Shown here piece after piece: positions 34,732 to 42,550 of a DNA stretch of 64,000 nucleotides. The stretch spans positions 62,001 through 126,000 of the forward strand of contig NZ_JNYE01000002.1 in assembly GCF_000717185.1 (NCBI RefSeq), read 5' to 3'. Origin of the DNA: Kitasatospora phosalacinea. GTDB lineage: Bacteria > Actinomycetota > Actinomycetes > Streptomycetales > Streptomycetaceae. Under the pieces are notes generated by a model. That model was not told the origin of the DNA, did not search any database, and was given only the letters and a program-made list of their open reading frames with translations. A program made the translations under genes and the position numbers. How positions within the stretch are numbered: position 1 is the stretch's first letter; every line of letters begins with the position of its first letter.

Positions 34732-36021
34732 CTACGCCTCCGACAGCTGGCGCAGGTAGGGCGTCACGTCGACGTGCACCGACGCCCCGGCGGACAGCCC
34801 GTACCGGCGCTCGATGCCCGCCAGGAAGCCGTCGACCTCCTCGGCCATCGCCGCGGGCTCCGGCAGCTTCGACTCGCCCGTGACCAGCCGCACCACCCAC
34901 CGCGCCTGCGCCTCCACCAGCCGGGTGATCGACCCGACCGGGCGGATCAGGCCCAGGAAGAACAGCCCCGGCCGGTCCGGGTCCACCATCCGCCGGTACA
35001 GCCGCACCGGCCCCCGCCCGTTCGCCGGGTGGTCCGCCTCCAGGAACGGCATCTGCCAGCCGAACCCGGTGCAGAACACGATCGCGTCCGCCTCCTCCGT
35101 GCTCCCGTCCGTGAAGCGGACCGTCGACCCGGACAGCGACTCGATGCCCGGCCGCGGCCGGACCGCACCCTGCCGGATCCGCGGCAGGATCTCGTCCGAG
35201 ACCGTCACCGGCGACTGGAAGATCCGGTTCGGCGGCTCCGGCAGGCCGTACTCGGCCAGCGGGCCGCGCGCCACCCGCAGCGCCTCCTCGATGAACTCCT
35301 GCTGCTCCGTCAGCGACTTGGAGCTGAACCACGGCGCCACCGCGATCACGTCCACCGACATGCCGAACAGCTGCTTGGGCACCACGTGCTGGCCGTTGCG
35401 CACCGAGAGCACCGTGCGCGCGGTGTGCCGCGACACGTCCGCCGCGATGTCCACCGCCGACGCCCCCAGTCCCACCACGACCACCCGCTGACCGGCGAAC
35501 TCCGCACCGTCCACGTAGTCCATCGAGTGCAGGACCCGCCCGGTGAACGACTCCGCGCCCGGCGGCAGCGGGTTCGGCAGCAGCGCCACGTCGTGGTGGC
35601 CCGCCGCCACCACCACCTGGTCGAAGGTCCGGACGGTCTCCACGCCGCGGGCGTCCCGGCTCACCACCGTCCATATCCCGTAGTCGTCCTGACGCACCGA
35701 CACCACCTCGGTGCGGAACTCGATGTGCGGCAGCAGGCCCGCCCACTCGGCGAACTCCCGCAGGTACGCCGCCATGTCCCGGTGGCTCGGGTACAGCGGC
35801 ATCTCCTCCCCCATCGGGAACGCCTCGAAGCAGGTCAGCTGCTTGGCGCTGTTCAGGTGCAGCGCCCGGTACGCCGGGCCGGGCTCGCCCGCCGACGGCC
35901 GCCGCCAGATCCCGCCCACCCCGGGCGACTTCTCCAGGCAGACGAAGTCCAACCCGTGCTCGCGCAGCGCGTACGCCGCCGCCAATCCCGACAGACCCGC
36001 ACCGATCACGCAAACAGACAC
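34732..36021 (-). CDS. Flavin-containing monooxygenase, 429 aa
   Basis: An FAD-binding GAGLSG lies near residues 7-12, the FMO signature [11 protein letters not shown] near 160-170, and the NADPH-binding GLGASA near 185-190. This is the FMO/Baeyer-Villiger-related family. Actinomycete DMATS genes paired with an FMO are reported to convert tryptophan to a prenylated indole-3-acetonitrile, so N-oxidation of a prenyl-tryptophan is a reasonable role here. The GTG at 36021 is chosen because GGAGG lies 5 nt upstream. It runs tail-to-tail with the DMATS gene. Confidence 0.88.
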   Translation of the reverse strand: MSVCVIGAGLSGLAAAYALREHGLDFVCLEKSPGVGGIWRRPSAGEPGPAYRALHLNSAKQLTCFEAFPMGEEMPLYPSHRDMAAYLREFAEWAGLLPHIEFRTEVVSVRQDDYGIWTVVSRDARGVETVRTFDQVVVAAGHHDVALLPNPLPPGAESFTGRVLHSMDYVDGAEFAGQRVVVVGLGASAVDIAADVSRHTARTVLSVRNGQHVVPKQLFGMSVDVIAVAPWFSSKSLTEQQEFIEEALRVARGPLAEYGLPEPPNRIFQSPVTVSDEILPRIRQGAVRPRPGIESLSGSTVRFTDGSTEEADAIVFCTGFGWQMPFLEADHPANGRGPVRLYRRMVDPDRPGLFFLGLIRPVGSITRLVEAQARWVVRLVTGESKLPEPAAMAEEVDGFLAGIERRYGLSAGASVHVDVTPYLRQLSEA

Positions 36022-36049
36022 CGCGGCCTCCAAGCAGTCAGCAGTCAGT

Positions 36050-36068
36050 GGTGAGGCCCTAACTCACC
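36050..36068 (-). promoter_or_regulatory. Inverted repeat upstream of the FMO gene
   Basis: GGTGAG-N7-CTCACC is a perfect 19-bp dyad, 29 nt upstream of the FMO start, in the gap between the FMO and the SARP remnant. It may be an operator. Confidence 0.4.
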
Positions 36069-36200
36069 GTTCCCCCGGCGATCTTGACGCCCCAGCATAA
36101 GCAGCCCGCCCCCGCCACCCCAGGGCCCACCGGGCCCTCCTCCGCCCGGCCTCCCACGCGGCCTCCCGCCCGGCTTCCCGCGCGGCCGGCCTTGCCCGGG

Positions 36201-36725
36201 GTGGTGCGCGGCCCGCTGCTGCTGTGCCGGGGCCGCGACACCGTCCCGGTCGAGAGCCCCACCCTGCGCCGCCTGCTCGGCCTGCTCGCCCTCACCCACC
36301 CCGCCGCCGCCACCCGGCAGGAGATCACCGACACCCTGTGGCCCCCCGGCCCGCCCGACTCCCAGCAGAGCCTGATCCACACCCACGTCAGCCGACTGCG
36401 CCGGCTTCTCACCCCCGACGACCCCCCGAACGGCGTCCTCCGCACCCCCACCGGCTACCGGCTCGGCCTGCCCCGCCACCGCACCGACCTCGGCCGGTTC
36501 GACGACCTGCTGGCCCGCACCACCAACCTGCAGCACGCCCCCGACCCCGACACCGCCCACCGGGACCTCACCCGCGCCCTGCGGCACTGGCGCGGCCTCG
36601 CCCGGTCCGCCCCCTCCCCCGCGTCCCCGACCGCCTCACCACCTGACCCCGGCCCGCCCCACTCCGCCCCGAACAAGGCGAAAGCCCCAGGCCGTTGGCC
36701 TGGGGCTTTGCAGTGGAGCGGGTGA
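36201..36725 (+). pseudogene. Truncated SARP/AfsR-type regulator
   Basis: The frame encodes an OmpR-like winged helix of the SARP family (LLGLLALTHPAAATRQEITDTLWP and HTHVSRLRRLL, then TGYRLGL) and only the first 40 or so residues of the bacterial transcriptional activation domain (LGRFDDLLART...HWRGLA). It then runs into Pro/Ser-rich sequence and ends inside tRNA-Gly. A full SARP has about 150 more residues. The start is uncertain: GTG 36201 lies just before the domain, and a TTG at 36084 is also in frame. It could still encode a DNA-binding fragment. Confidence 0.55.
36681..36709. terminator. Perfect hairpin terminator next to tRNA-Gly
   Basis: AAAGCCCCAGGCC / GGCCTGGGGCTTT, 13 bp with a 3-nt loop and T-run, lies just downstream of tRNA-Gly on the minus strand. 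Confidence 0.85.
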
Positions 36726-36787
36726 CGAGAATCGAACTCGCGCTCTAAGCTTGGGAAGCTCATGTTCTACCATTAAACTACACCCGC
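36714..36787 (-). tRNA. tRNA-Gly (CCC anticodon)
   Basis: The acceptor GCGGGTG pairs with CACCCGC, followed by T and an encoded CCA. The anticodon stem TGAGC/GCTTA carries loop TTCCCAA with anticodon CCC. The T-loop is AGTTCGATTCT. A minus-strand terminator follows directly. Confidence 0.96.
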
Positions 36788-36944
36788 ATCTGACGAACCG
36801 TCAGTGACGGCCCGATCAAGGACCACTGTACCCCATCGCGCGGGGTGGTGAGGGCGGGGTTTCGGGTGGCGGCGAGCCTGGGTGAGCGGTGTCCGGTAGA
36901 TCCCCTAATGTGACGCTGTCGGCGGAAGTGTGGGAAGGGGACCG

Positions 36945-37166
36945 ATGGAGCAGCGCACCGTGGTTCGTTGTGCCGAGGGGCACGTGTTCAGTACGACGGC
37001 GTTCCCGATGCAGCACCTGCAGGCGGGCCGGTTGGGGCCCGGGCGGTTGTTGCGGTGCCCGCGGTGCGGGCGGTTGCGGAGTTCGGTGCCGGCGGACGTG
37101 TCGGAGCTGTCGGCGGACGAACTGGCGCGCGGGCTGCGGTTGGTGGCGGTGGAGTCGCTGGCGTAG
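36945..37166 (+). CDS. Small zinc-ribbon-like protein, 73 aa
   Basis: The sequence has VRCAEGHVF near the N-terminus and [11 protein letters not shown] in the middle, giving three cysteines and a histidine that could bind zinc. GGAAGGGG lies 4 nt before the ATG. Small proteins of this kind are common next to dcd in Streptomyces, but no function is known to me. Confidence 0.7.
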   Translation: MEQRTVVRCAEGHVFSTTAFPMQHLQAGRLGPGRLLRCPRCGRLRSSVPADVSELSADELARGLRLVAVESLA

Positions 37167-37237
37167 CCGGTCGCGGGAGCAGGTCCACGGGGCGGGCGCT
37201 TTTGGGGCGCCCGCCCCGCGGCACGTACGCTCGGGGC

Positions 37238-37813
37238 GTGCTGCTCTCCGACAACGACATCCGTGCCGAGATCGACAAGGGGCGGGTCGTGATCGACCCG
37301 TTCGAACCGTCGATGGTCCAGCCGTCGAGCATCGACGTCCGACTGGACCGGTTCTTCCGGGTCTTCGAGAACCACCGCTACCCGCACATCGACCCCTCCG
37401 AGGAACAGCCGGACCTGACCCGGCTGGTCGAGCCGGAGGGCGACGAGGCGTTCATCCTGCACCCGGGCGAGTTCGTGCTGGCGTCCACCTACGAGGTGAT
37501 CACGCTGCCGGACGACGTGGCCTCGCGGCTGGAGGGCAAGTCGAGCCTGGGCCGGCTCGGGCTGCTGACGCACTCGACGGCGGGTTTCATCGACCCGGGC
37601 TTCAGCGGCCACGTGACGCTGGAGCTGTCGAACGTGGCGACGCTGCCGATCAAGCTGTACCCGGGGATGAAGATCGGGCAGCTGTGCCTGTTCCGGCTGT
37701 CCTCGCCGTCCGAGCACCCGTACGGCTCGGAGCGGTACGGCTCGCGCTACCAGGGGCAGCGCGGCCCGACGGCGTCCCGCTCGCACCTGAACTTCCACCG
37801 CACGCAGGTCTGA
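37238..37813 (+). CDS. dcd: dCTP deaminase, 191 aa
   Basis: The trimeric dUTPase-like fold is recognisable from MLLSDNDI at the start, [16 protein letters not shown], the active-site segment [24 protein letters not shown] (in part) with its catalytic Glu, and C-terminal [11 protein letters not shown]. It deaminates dCTP to dUTP; some members also hydrolyse dUTP. Length is typical. TACGCT lies 6 nt before the GTG with no ribosome site, suggesting a leaderless transcript. Confidence 0.96.
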   Translation: MLLSDNDIRAEIDKGRVVIDPFEPSMVQPSSIDVRLDRFFRVFENHRYPHIDPSEEQPDLTRLVEPEGDEAFILHPGEFVLASTYEVITLPDDVASRLEGKSSLGRLGLLTHSTAGFIDPGFSGHVTLELSNVATLPIKLYPGMKIGQLCLFRLSSPSEHPYGSERYGSRYQGQRGPTASRSHLNFHRTQV

Positions 37814-37832
37814 GGGCACCGACGCCCGGCAC

Positions 37833-37865
37833 GAGGGCCGATCCCGATGGACGGGGTCGGCCCTC
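37833..37865 (+). terminator. Hairpin terminator after dcd
   Basis: GAGGGCCGATCCC and GGGGTCGGCCCTC form a 13-position stem with one wobble or mismatch, 20 nt after the dcd stop. A low-complexity run of ACGCACGG-type units follows (37870-37926). Confidence 0.65.
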
Positions 37866-37927
37866 GCCGTGCGTACGGACGGCCGGACGGCCGCACGCAC
37901 GGACGCACGGACGGACGCACGGACGGG

Positions 37928-38821
37928 TCAGGCGCGGACGGGGGTGGTGACGGCGGTGAGTTCGGTGCCGTCCGGGGAGAGGGTGAGTTCGGTGCGCAGG
38001 GCGGCGAGTTCGCCGAGGTGGTGCAGGTGGGTGCCGCCGCAGGCGATGGCGGCCGGGCCCTCGGGGAGGTCGGTGTGCCAGCGGCGGCGGGCGGTGAGTT
38101 CGGGGCCGGGGGCGTCGATCCGGACGGGGGCGTCGGCGGCGACCCAGGCGGCGAGGTGGGCGTTGACCTCGGCGGCGAGGGCGGGCAGGGCGTCGGCGAG
38201 GGCCGGGAGGATGTCGGTGGCCTCGGCGGTGAAGCCCTTCTTCTTCAGGGACTTGCCGATCCGGTAGGTGTCGGTGCTGGCGGCGGTGTCCATCACCGAG
38301 CTGTCCATGGCGAGGCCGTCGAAGTCGGGGTGGCCGAGGGCGTCGGCGCGGCCGGGGTCCTTGCGCCAGCGCGGGGCGAGCGCGCTGTTGAGGGCGAGGG
38401 CGAGCAGGTGGCAGCCGGTGTGGCTGGCGGAGAGGGCGGCGCGGCGGTCGGCGTCGACGGCGAGCCGCGCGGTGCGTCCGACGGCCTCGGGGCCGAGCGC
38501 TCCGGCGGGCAGCACGTGCAGGACCAGCCAGGCCCAGTCCTCGTCGCCGCGCCGGACCGGGATGTCGGCGCCGACCGCGAACTCGCCGTCGGGGCCGTGC
38601 GCGCCGGTGAGGCAGTCGAGGACGGGGTGGGCGGTGCCGTCGAGGGTGAGGGTGCCGTGGTCGGCGGGCTGGTCGGGCCAGGTGTGGTCGACGGGGTGGA
38701 ACGGGGTGGCCGCGGTGACCACCGCGGTGCGGCCGTCCGGCAGGGCGTGCACGGCGAGGACCGGCGACTCGCCGGTCACCTCCCCGGCCGGGAAGCTGAC
38801 GTGGGTGGTGGGCAGGCTCAT
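37928..38821 (-). CDS. AlaX-like alanyl-tRNA editing protein, 297 aa
   Basis: The metal site of AlaRS editing domains is visible: SHTGCHL gives the two histidines (about residues 133-137) and CGGTHLHHL near residue 255 gives Cys and His. The N-terminal strand TPFHPVDHTW corresponds to the AlaX glycine-rich entry region. Such free-standing proteins hydrolyse mischarged Ser- or Gly-tRNA-Ala. No aminoacylation domain is present. The gene is convergent with dcd. Confidence 0.75.
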   Translation of the reverse strand: MSLPTTHVSFPAGEVTGESPVLAVHALPDGRTAVVTAATPFHPVDHTWPDQPADHGTLTLDGTAHPVLDCLTGAHGPDGEFAVGADIPVRRGDEDWAWLVLHVLPAGALGPEAVGRTARLAVDADRRAALSASHTGCHLLALALNSALAPRWRKDPGRADALGHPDFDGLAMDSSVMDTAASTDTYRIGKSLKKKGFTAEATDILPALADALPALAAEVNAHLAAWVAADAPVRIDAPGPELTARRRWHTDLPEGPAAIACGGTHLHHLGELAALRTELTLSPDGTELTAVTTPVRA

Positions 38822-38890
38822 GCGCGGGCTCCGGACGGGGTGAGGGTGGGCGGAACCACCTCACCCTACAAACCCCCGTCCGGGGGAGCC

Positions 38891-39892
38891 TCAGCCCAGG
38901 GTGGGCAGCTTGATCAGCACCAGCAGCGCCAGCAGTTGCACCGCGGCCGCGCCGGCCGCCTTGCCCCAGGGCAGGTCGTGGATCCGGCGCACCATGGTGG
39001 TCAGCAGCACGGCGCAGCCGACCCAGGTCGCCCAGCCGACCGCCTGCACGACGGGGTTGCCGACCGGGAGGAAGAGCGCGAGCAGCAGCCGCGGGGCGTC
39101 GGTGGTCCAGCTGATCAGGGCGGCCAGGCCGACCGTGGACTGCCAGGGGCCGTCGCCGCCGGACTGCCGGGCCAGGGCGTAGGTGACCGCGGAGAGCACC
39201 CCGCCGGCCAGGGTGAAGCCGAGCGCGGCGCCGCCGATCGCCCAGAGCGCGACGGCGAAGGTGGAGTTCACCACCTGGTCGTAGGTGGAGTCGATGGCGA
39301 ACACCGCGAGCACGCCGTACAGCAGCGACACGCACAGCGCGGGCAGCCACACCTGGTGGTCGCGCATCCGGTCGAAGGTGGCGCTCGGGCTGCGGTAGAT
39401 CCCGACCAGCAGTTCCCGCCAGGGCAGCCGGGGCCCGCCGGTGTGCGGCGCGGCCTGGCCGCCGGCCCGGTAGACGGCGACGTTGTCCACCGGCGGCGCC
39501 TGCTCGTACCCGCCCTCGTGGCCCTCGTAGCCGCCCCGGTAGCCGCCCTCGTGGCCGTCGTAGCCGTAGCCGTAGCCGTCGTCGTGGCCCGGGTGCCCGC
39601 CGTAGCCGTCCTGGCCGCCGTAGCCGTCCTGGCCGCCGTACGGGTGCGGCTCGTAGGGCTGGTCGCCGTACGGCTGCTCGCCGAGCGCGAAGGCCCTGGT
39701 GTGGCCGAGCCGGTCACCGGGGCCGGGGGCGGACGGGCCGGGGTGGGCGGGGTGCGGGGCGGTGAAGTACTCGGGGGCGCCGGTGGGCGCGCCCTGGTGC
39801 GGGTCGCCGTTCTGGGGGGCGCCCGTCCGGGGTGCCGACCAGCCGTGCCGGGGGTCGGCGCCCGGTCCGTCGTCGTGTCGATTGCCAGCCAC
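38891..39892 (-). CDS. Yip1 domain membrane protein with Gly/Tyr/Asp-rich tail, 333 aa
   Basis: The first 135 residues are disordered and rich in Gly, Tyr, His and Asp with short repeats (GYGGQDGYGG, GHEGGY). The C-terminal half has about five hydrophobic helices and the Yip1-type pattern SPSATFDRMRDHQVWLPAL. Function is unknown. TACCGT lies 6 nt before the GTG start, suggesting leaderless translation. It lies 69 nt upstream of the AlaX gene on the same strand. Confidence 0.8.
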   Translation of the reverse strand: MAGNRHDDGPGADPRHGWSAPRTGAPQNGDPHQGAPTGAPEYFTAPHPAHPGPSAPGPGDRLGHTRAFALGEQPYGDQPYEPHPYGGQDGYGGQDGYGGHPGHDDGYGYGYDGHEGGYRGGYEGHEGGYEQAPPVDNVAVYRAGGQAAPHTGGPRLPWRELLVGIYRSPSATFDRMRDHQVWLPALCVSLLYGVLAVFAIDSTYDQVVNSTFAVALWAIGGAALGFTLAGGVLSAVTYALARQSGGDGPWQSTVGLAALISWTTDAPRLLLALFLPVGNPVVQAVGWATWVGCAVLLTTMVRRIHDLPWGKAAGAAAVQLLALLVLIKLPTLG

Positions 39893-40000
39893 GTCTCGAC
39901 GGTACCCGCAACGGCTGACCCCCCGTCGGGTGATCATGGCGGCGGGGCCGGATTGCAGCCGTCCTGTGACGCTGCGGTCCGGCCCCGCCCGGGGTGGGTG

Positions 40001-41149
40001 TCAGCCGCTGACGCGGGCGCCGGGCGCGTGCACCGCGGCGGCGTTGCTCAGCCCGGCCTCGCAGCCGCCGGGGCCCGCGGAGAGGCGGACGGCGCCGACC
40101 GGGAGCCGGGTGCCGCAGGCGATCCGCAGGCCGGCCGGGAGCTCGTTCTCGGCCTCCAGGACGGCGCCGTCGCCGATCACCACGCCGTCCAGCGAGCAGC
40201 GCTCACCGATCTCGGCGTAGGCGCCGACGATGGAGTCCCGGACGTACGCGCCGGCCTTGATCCGGGCGCCGGGCAGGACGACGCTGCCCTCGACGATGGC
40301 TCCGGCGGCGATCTCGGCGCCCTCGGAGACCACGGTGCCGGAGCTCAGCACGGCGGCCCGGTCGACGGTCGAGCCGGGCAGCAGCAGGGCCTCGCCGGTG
40401 GGGCCGGGGACGGCCGGGGAGTCGACCTTGCCGAGCACCAGGTCGGCGGAGCCGCGGACGAACGCGCCGGGGGTGCCCAGGTCGAGCCAGTACGAGGTGT
40501 CGACGACGCCGCGCAGCAGCGCGCCGGTGGCCAGCAGCTCGGGGAAGGTCTCGCGCTCGACCGAGACCTCGCGGCCGGCCGGGATGCGGTCGATCACCGA
40601 ACGGGTGAAGACGTAGCAGCCCGCGTTGATCTGGTCGGTGACGATCTGCTCGGGCGTCTCGGGCTTCTCCAGGAAGGCGAGCACCCGGCCGTCCGGGTCG
40701 GTCGGGACGAGTCCGAAGGCGCGCGGATCGGCCACCCGGGTGAGGTGGAGGGTCACGTCGGCGCCGGAGGCGCTGTGCCCGTCGCGCAGGGCGGCGATGT
40801 CGAGGCCGGAGAGGATGTCGCCGTTGAAGACCAGGACCGGCTCGTCGGGGCCGCAGGTCAGGCCGGAGGCGGCGTTGCGGATCGCGCCGCCGGTGCCGAG
40901 CGGCTCCTCCTCGGTCAGGTAGACCAGTTCGATGCCGTACGGGCTGCCGTCCTGGAAGTGGTCGACGAAGACGTCGGCGAGGTAGGAGGTGGCGAGCACC
41001 ACGCGGGTGACGCCGGCCGCGGCGGCGCGGGCCAACTGGTGGGCGATGAAGGGGACGCCGGCGACCGGCAGCATGGGCTTCGGCGTGTGGGTGGTCAACG
41101 GGCGGAGTCGGGTGCCCTTCCCGCCGACCAGCATGATCGCCTGGGTCAT
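40001..41149 (-). CDS. Nucleotidyltransferase with left-handed beta-helix, mannose-1-phosphate guanylyltransferase-like, 382 aa
   Basis: The nucleotidyltransferase signature LVGGKGTRLRPLTTHTPKPM (residues 6-25) is intact, with FNGDIL and EKPETP motifs downstream. From about residue 255 the sequence shows hexapeptide repeats of a left-handed beta-helix (GAEIAAGAIVEGSVVLPG). This arrangement fits actinobacterial GDP-mannose or NDP-glucose pyrophosphorylases; the sugar cannot be assigned. It supplies an activated sugar for glycan or glycosylation pathways. GGGAGAC lies 7 nt before the ATG. Confidence 0.88.
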   Translation of the reverse strand: MTQAIMLVGGKGTRLRPLTTHTPKPMLPVAGVPFIAHQLARAAAAGVTRVVLATSYLADVFVDHFQDGSPYGIELVYLTEEEPLGTGGAIRNAASGLTCGPDEPVLVFNGDILSGLDIAALRDGHSASGADVTLHLTRVADPRAFGLVPTDPDGRVLAFLEKPETPEQIVTDQINAGCYVFTRSVIDRIPAGREVSVERETFPELLATGALLRGVVDTSYWLDLGTPGAFVRGSADLVLGKVDSPAVPGPTGEALLLPGSTVDRAAVLSSGTVVSEGAEIAAGAIVEGSVVLPGARIKAGAYVRDSIVGAYAEIGERCSLDGVVIGDGAVLEAENELPAGLRIACGTRLPVGAVRLSAGPGGCEAGLSNAAAVHAPGARVSG

Positions 41150-41246
41150 GTGCTGTCTCCCGTGGTCGTATTCCGGCGGCCCGGCACGACGGGGCCGGTG
41201 CGCACGCTCGGTGGAACTGGTCGAGGCAGCATGACATGGCCTTCGA

Positions 41247-41272
41247 CGGAGCCGGACCTTTCCCCGGCTCCG
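41247..41272 (-). terminator. Hairpin between the LamG and nucleotidyltransferase genes
   Basis: CGGAGCCGG and CCGGCTCCG flank an 8-nt loop containing CTTT. It lies about 80 nt downstream of the LamG stop on the minus strand. Confidence 0.55.
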
Positions 41273-41350
41273 CCGCATACTCTATTTGCCCGAACAGCGT
41301 CCGGGTGCCACCACCCTGGTCGGTCCGGTGTGCGGATCGGCACGTCCGGT

Positions 41351-41974
41351 CTACGGCAGCAGCCAGGAGCGGTCGGGCGCGGTGCCCGCGGTGGTGCCCC
41401 CGGAGCCCTGCAGGCGGCCCACGGCGGAGGCGGGCAGGGCCCGGTCCCAGACCTGGACGTCGGAGATCGCGCCGTCCCAGAAGTCCGTCCACTGGGACTG
41501 GTAGCGGACCCGGCCGAGCTGCAGGCCGCCGGTGGTCTGCCAGATGCCGGTGACCGGGGTGGACTGCTGGAGCCGCCCGTCGACGTACAGCAGGATCTTC
41601 TTCGCGGACGCGTCGTAGACGCCGGTGAGCAGCGTCCACCGGCCGGTGGTGGCGGGGGCGGTGCTGAAGGCCTGGTAGGTGGTGCTGTCCTGGGCCCCGG
41701 CGGCGGTCTGCACCTTGAAGACCCACTGGTTGTGGGTGCCCCAGTAGTCGCGGCCGAGGTAGAAGGAGTAGTAGCTGTCGCCGCCCTGGGTGACGACGGC
41801 CCGGCCGCCGGTGGGGGCGTTGTTGCGGACCATCGCGGAGACGGTGAAGGAGCGGGTGGTGTCGACCACCGGGGCCTGGCTGTCGGCCCAGCCGACGGCG
41901 TTGCCGTAGAGCGTCATGGCGGGGCCGGTGCGGCCCTCGGCACGGCCGATGGTGGCGCCGCCGCCCAGCACCAT
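41351..41974 (-). CDS. LamG (concanavalin-like) domain part of a frameshifted surface protein, 207 aa
   Basis: About residues 30-200 form a LamG/concanavalin-A-like jelly roll: SFTVSAMVRNNA, YYSFYLGRDYWG, WTLLTGVYDAS, ILLYVDGRLQQS and FWDGAISDVQVWDRAL. Such domains bind sugars or matrix at the cell surface. There is no signal peptide in this frame. The frame is open well upstream of its first ATG, and the preceding gene segment, in another frame, supplies a membrane anchor and linker. The two pieces together look like one protein. Confidence 0.7.
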   Translation of the reverse strand: MVLGGGATIGRAEGRTGPAMTLYGNAVGWADSQAPVVDTTRSFTVSAMVRNNAPTGGRAVVTQGGDSYYSFYLGRDYWGTHNQWVFKVQTAAGAQDSTTYQAFSTAPATTGRWTLLTGVYDASAKKILLYVDGRLQQSTPVTGIWQTTGGLQLGRVRYQSQWTDFWDGAISDVQVWDRALPASAVGRLQGSGGTTAGTAPDRSWLLP

Positions 41975-42399
41975 GCCGGGCAGCGCGGCGGGCGTCCCGG
42001 CGGGCTGCTCGCCGCCGCTCGCTCCGGCGGTGGGCTTGCCGCTCCTGGACGCGGCGGGGCCGGTGGAGGGGCTGCCGGAGGGGCCGGGGGCGCGGTGGCG
42101 GGCGCGGTGGTGCCAGGCGTGTCGGGGGCGGACGTGGCGGGGGCGGGGGCGTCGGGCTGGGCGGTGCCGGTGGGCGCGGCCAGGGGGGTGGTGGACGGGC
42201 GGGTGAGCAGCAGGGCTCCGGCGACCAGTCCGGCGACCACGGCGACGGCGAGCGCGCCGCCGCCGGCCCGCAGCGCCCGGCGGCGGCGCTCCTCGCGTTC
42301 GCGGGCCTCGGCGAGCGCGGCCCAGTCGGGCGTGGCGCTGCTCACCGGCGGCAGGTGGGCGGGCCCGCCGGGCCCCGGTCTTCCCCCGTCAGCAGTCAT
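41914..42399 (-). CDS. N-terminal anchor and linker of the frameshifted LamG protein, 161 aa
   Basis: A cytoplasmic start with a charged EAREREERRRR helix leads to one membrane helix (about residues 46-65, ALAVAVVAGLVAGALLL), then a Pro/Thr/Ala linker typical of an anchored surface protein. The last 50 residues become Pro/Arg/Trp-rich and unnatural while the overlapping frame gives a sensible linker leading to the LamG domain, so a frameshift lies roughly between 42060 and 42200. TAGCAT lies 7 nt before the ATG, suggesting leaderless translation. Confidence 0.6.
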   Translation of the reverse strand: MTADGGRPGPGGPAHLPPVSSATPDWAALAEAREREERRRRALRAGGGALAVAVVAGLVAGALLLTRPSTTPLAAPTGTAQPDAPAPATSAPDTPGTTAPATAPPAPPAAPPPAPPRPGAASPPPERAAASSPPGRPPRCPAWCWAAAPPSAVPRAAPAPP

Positions 42400-42550
42400 G
42401 CGGCCGATGCTAGGACATCGTCCGCGGGCCGGGTACGGCCCTGTCCGCCCCGGCACGGCCGGACCCCGGGGCCGCTGCGGGCGCCCGGGGTCCGGTCGGT
42501 ACGGGTGGTGCGGGTGGTGCGGGTGGTGCGGGGTGGTGCTCCTGCGGGTG

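Noticed and set aside
36714..36787. tRNA-Gly as a mobile-element attachment site
   Set aside because: No integrase, excisionase or second copy of the tRNA 3' end is visible in the window, so only the truncated SARP hints at it.
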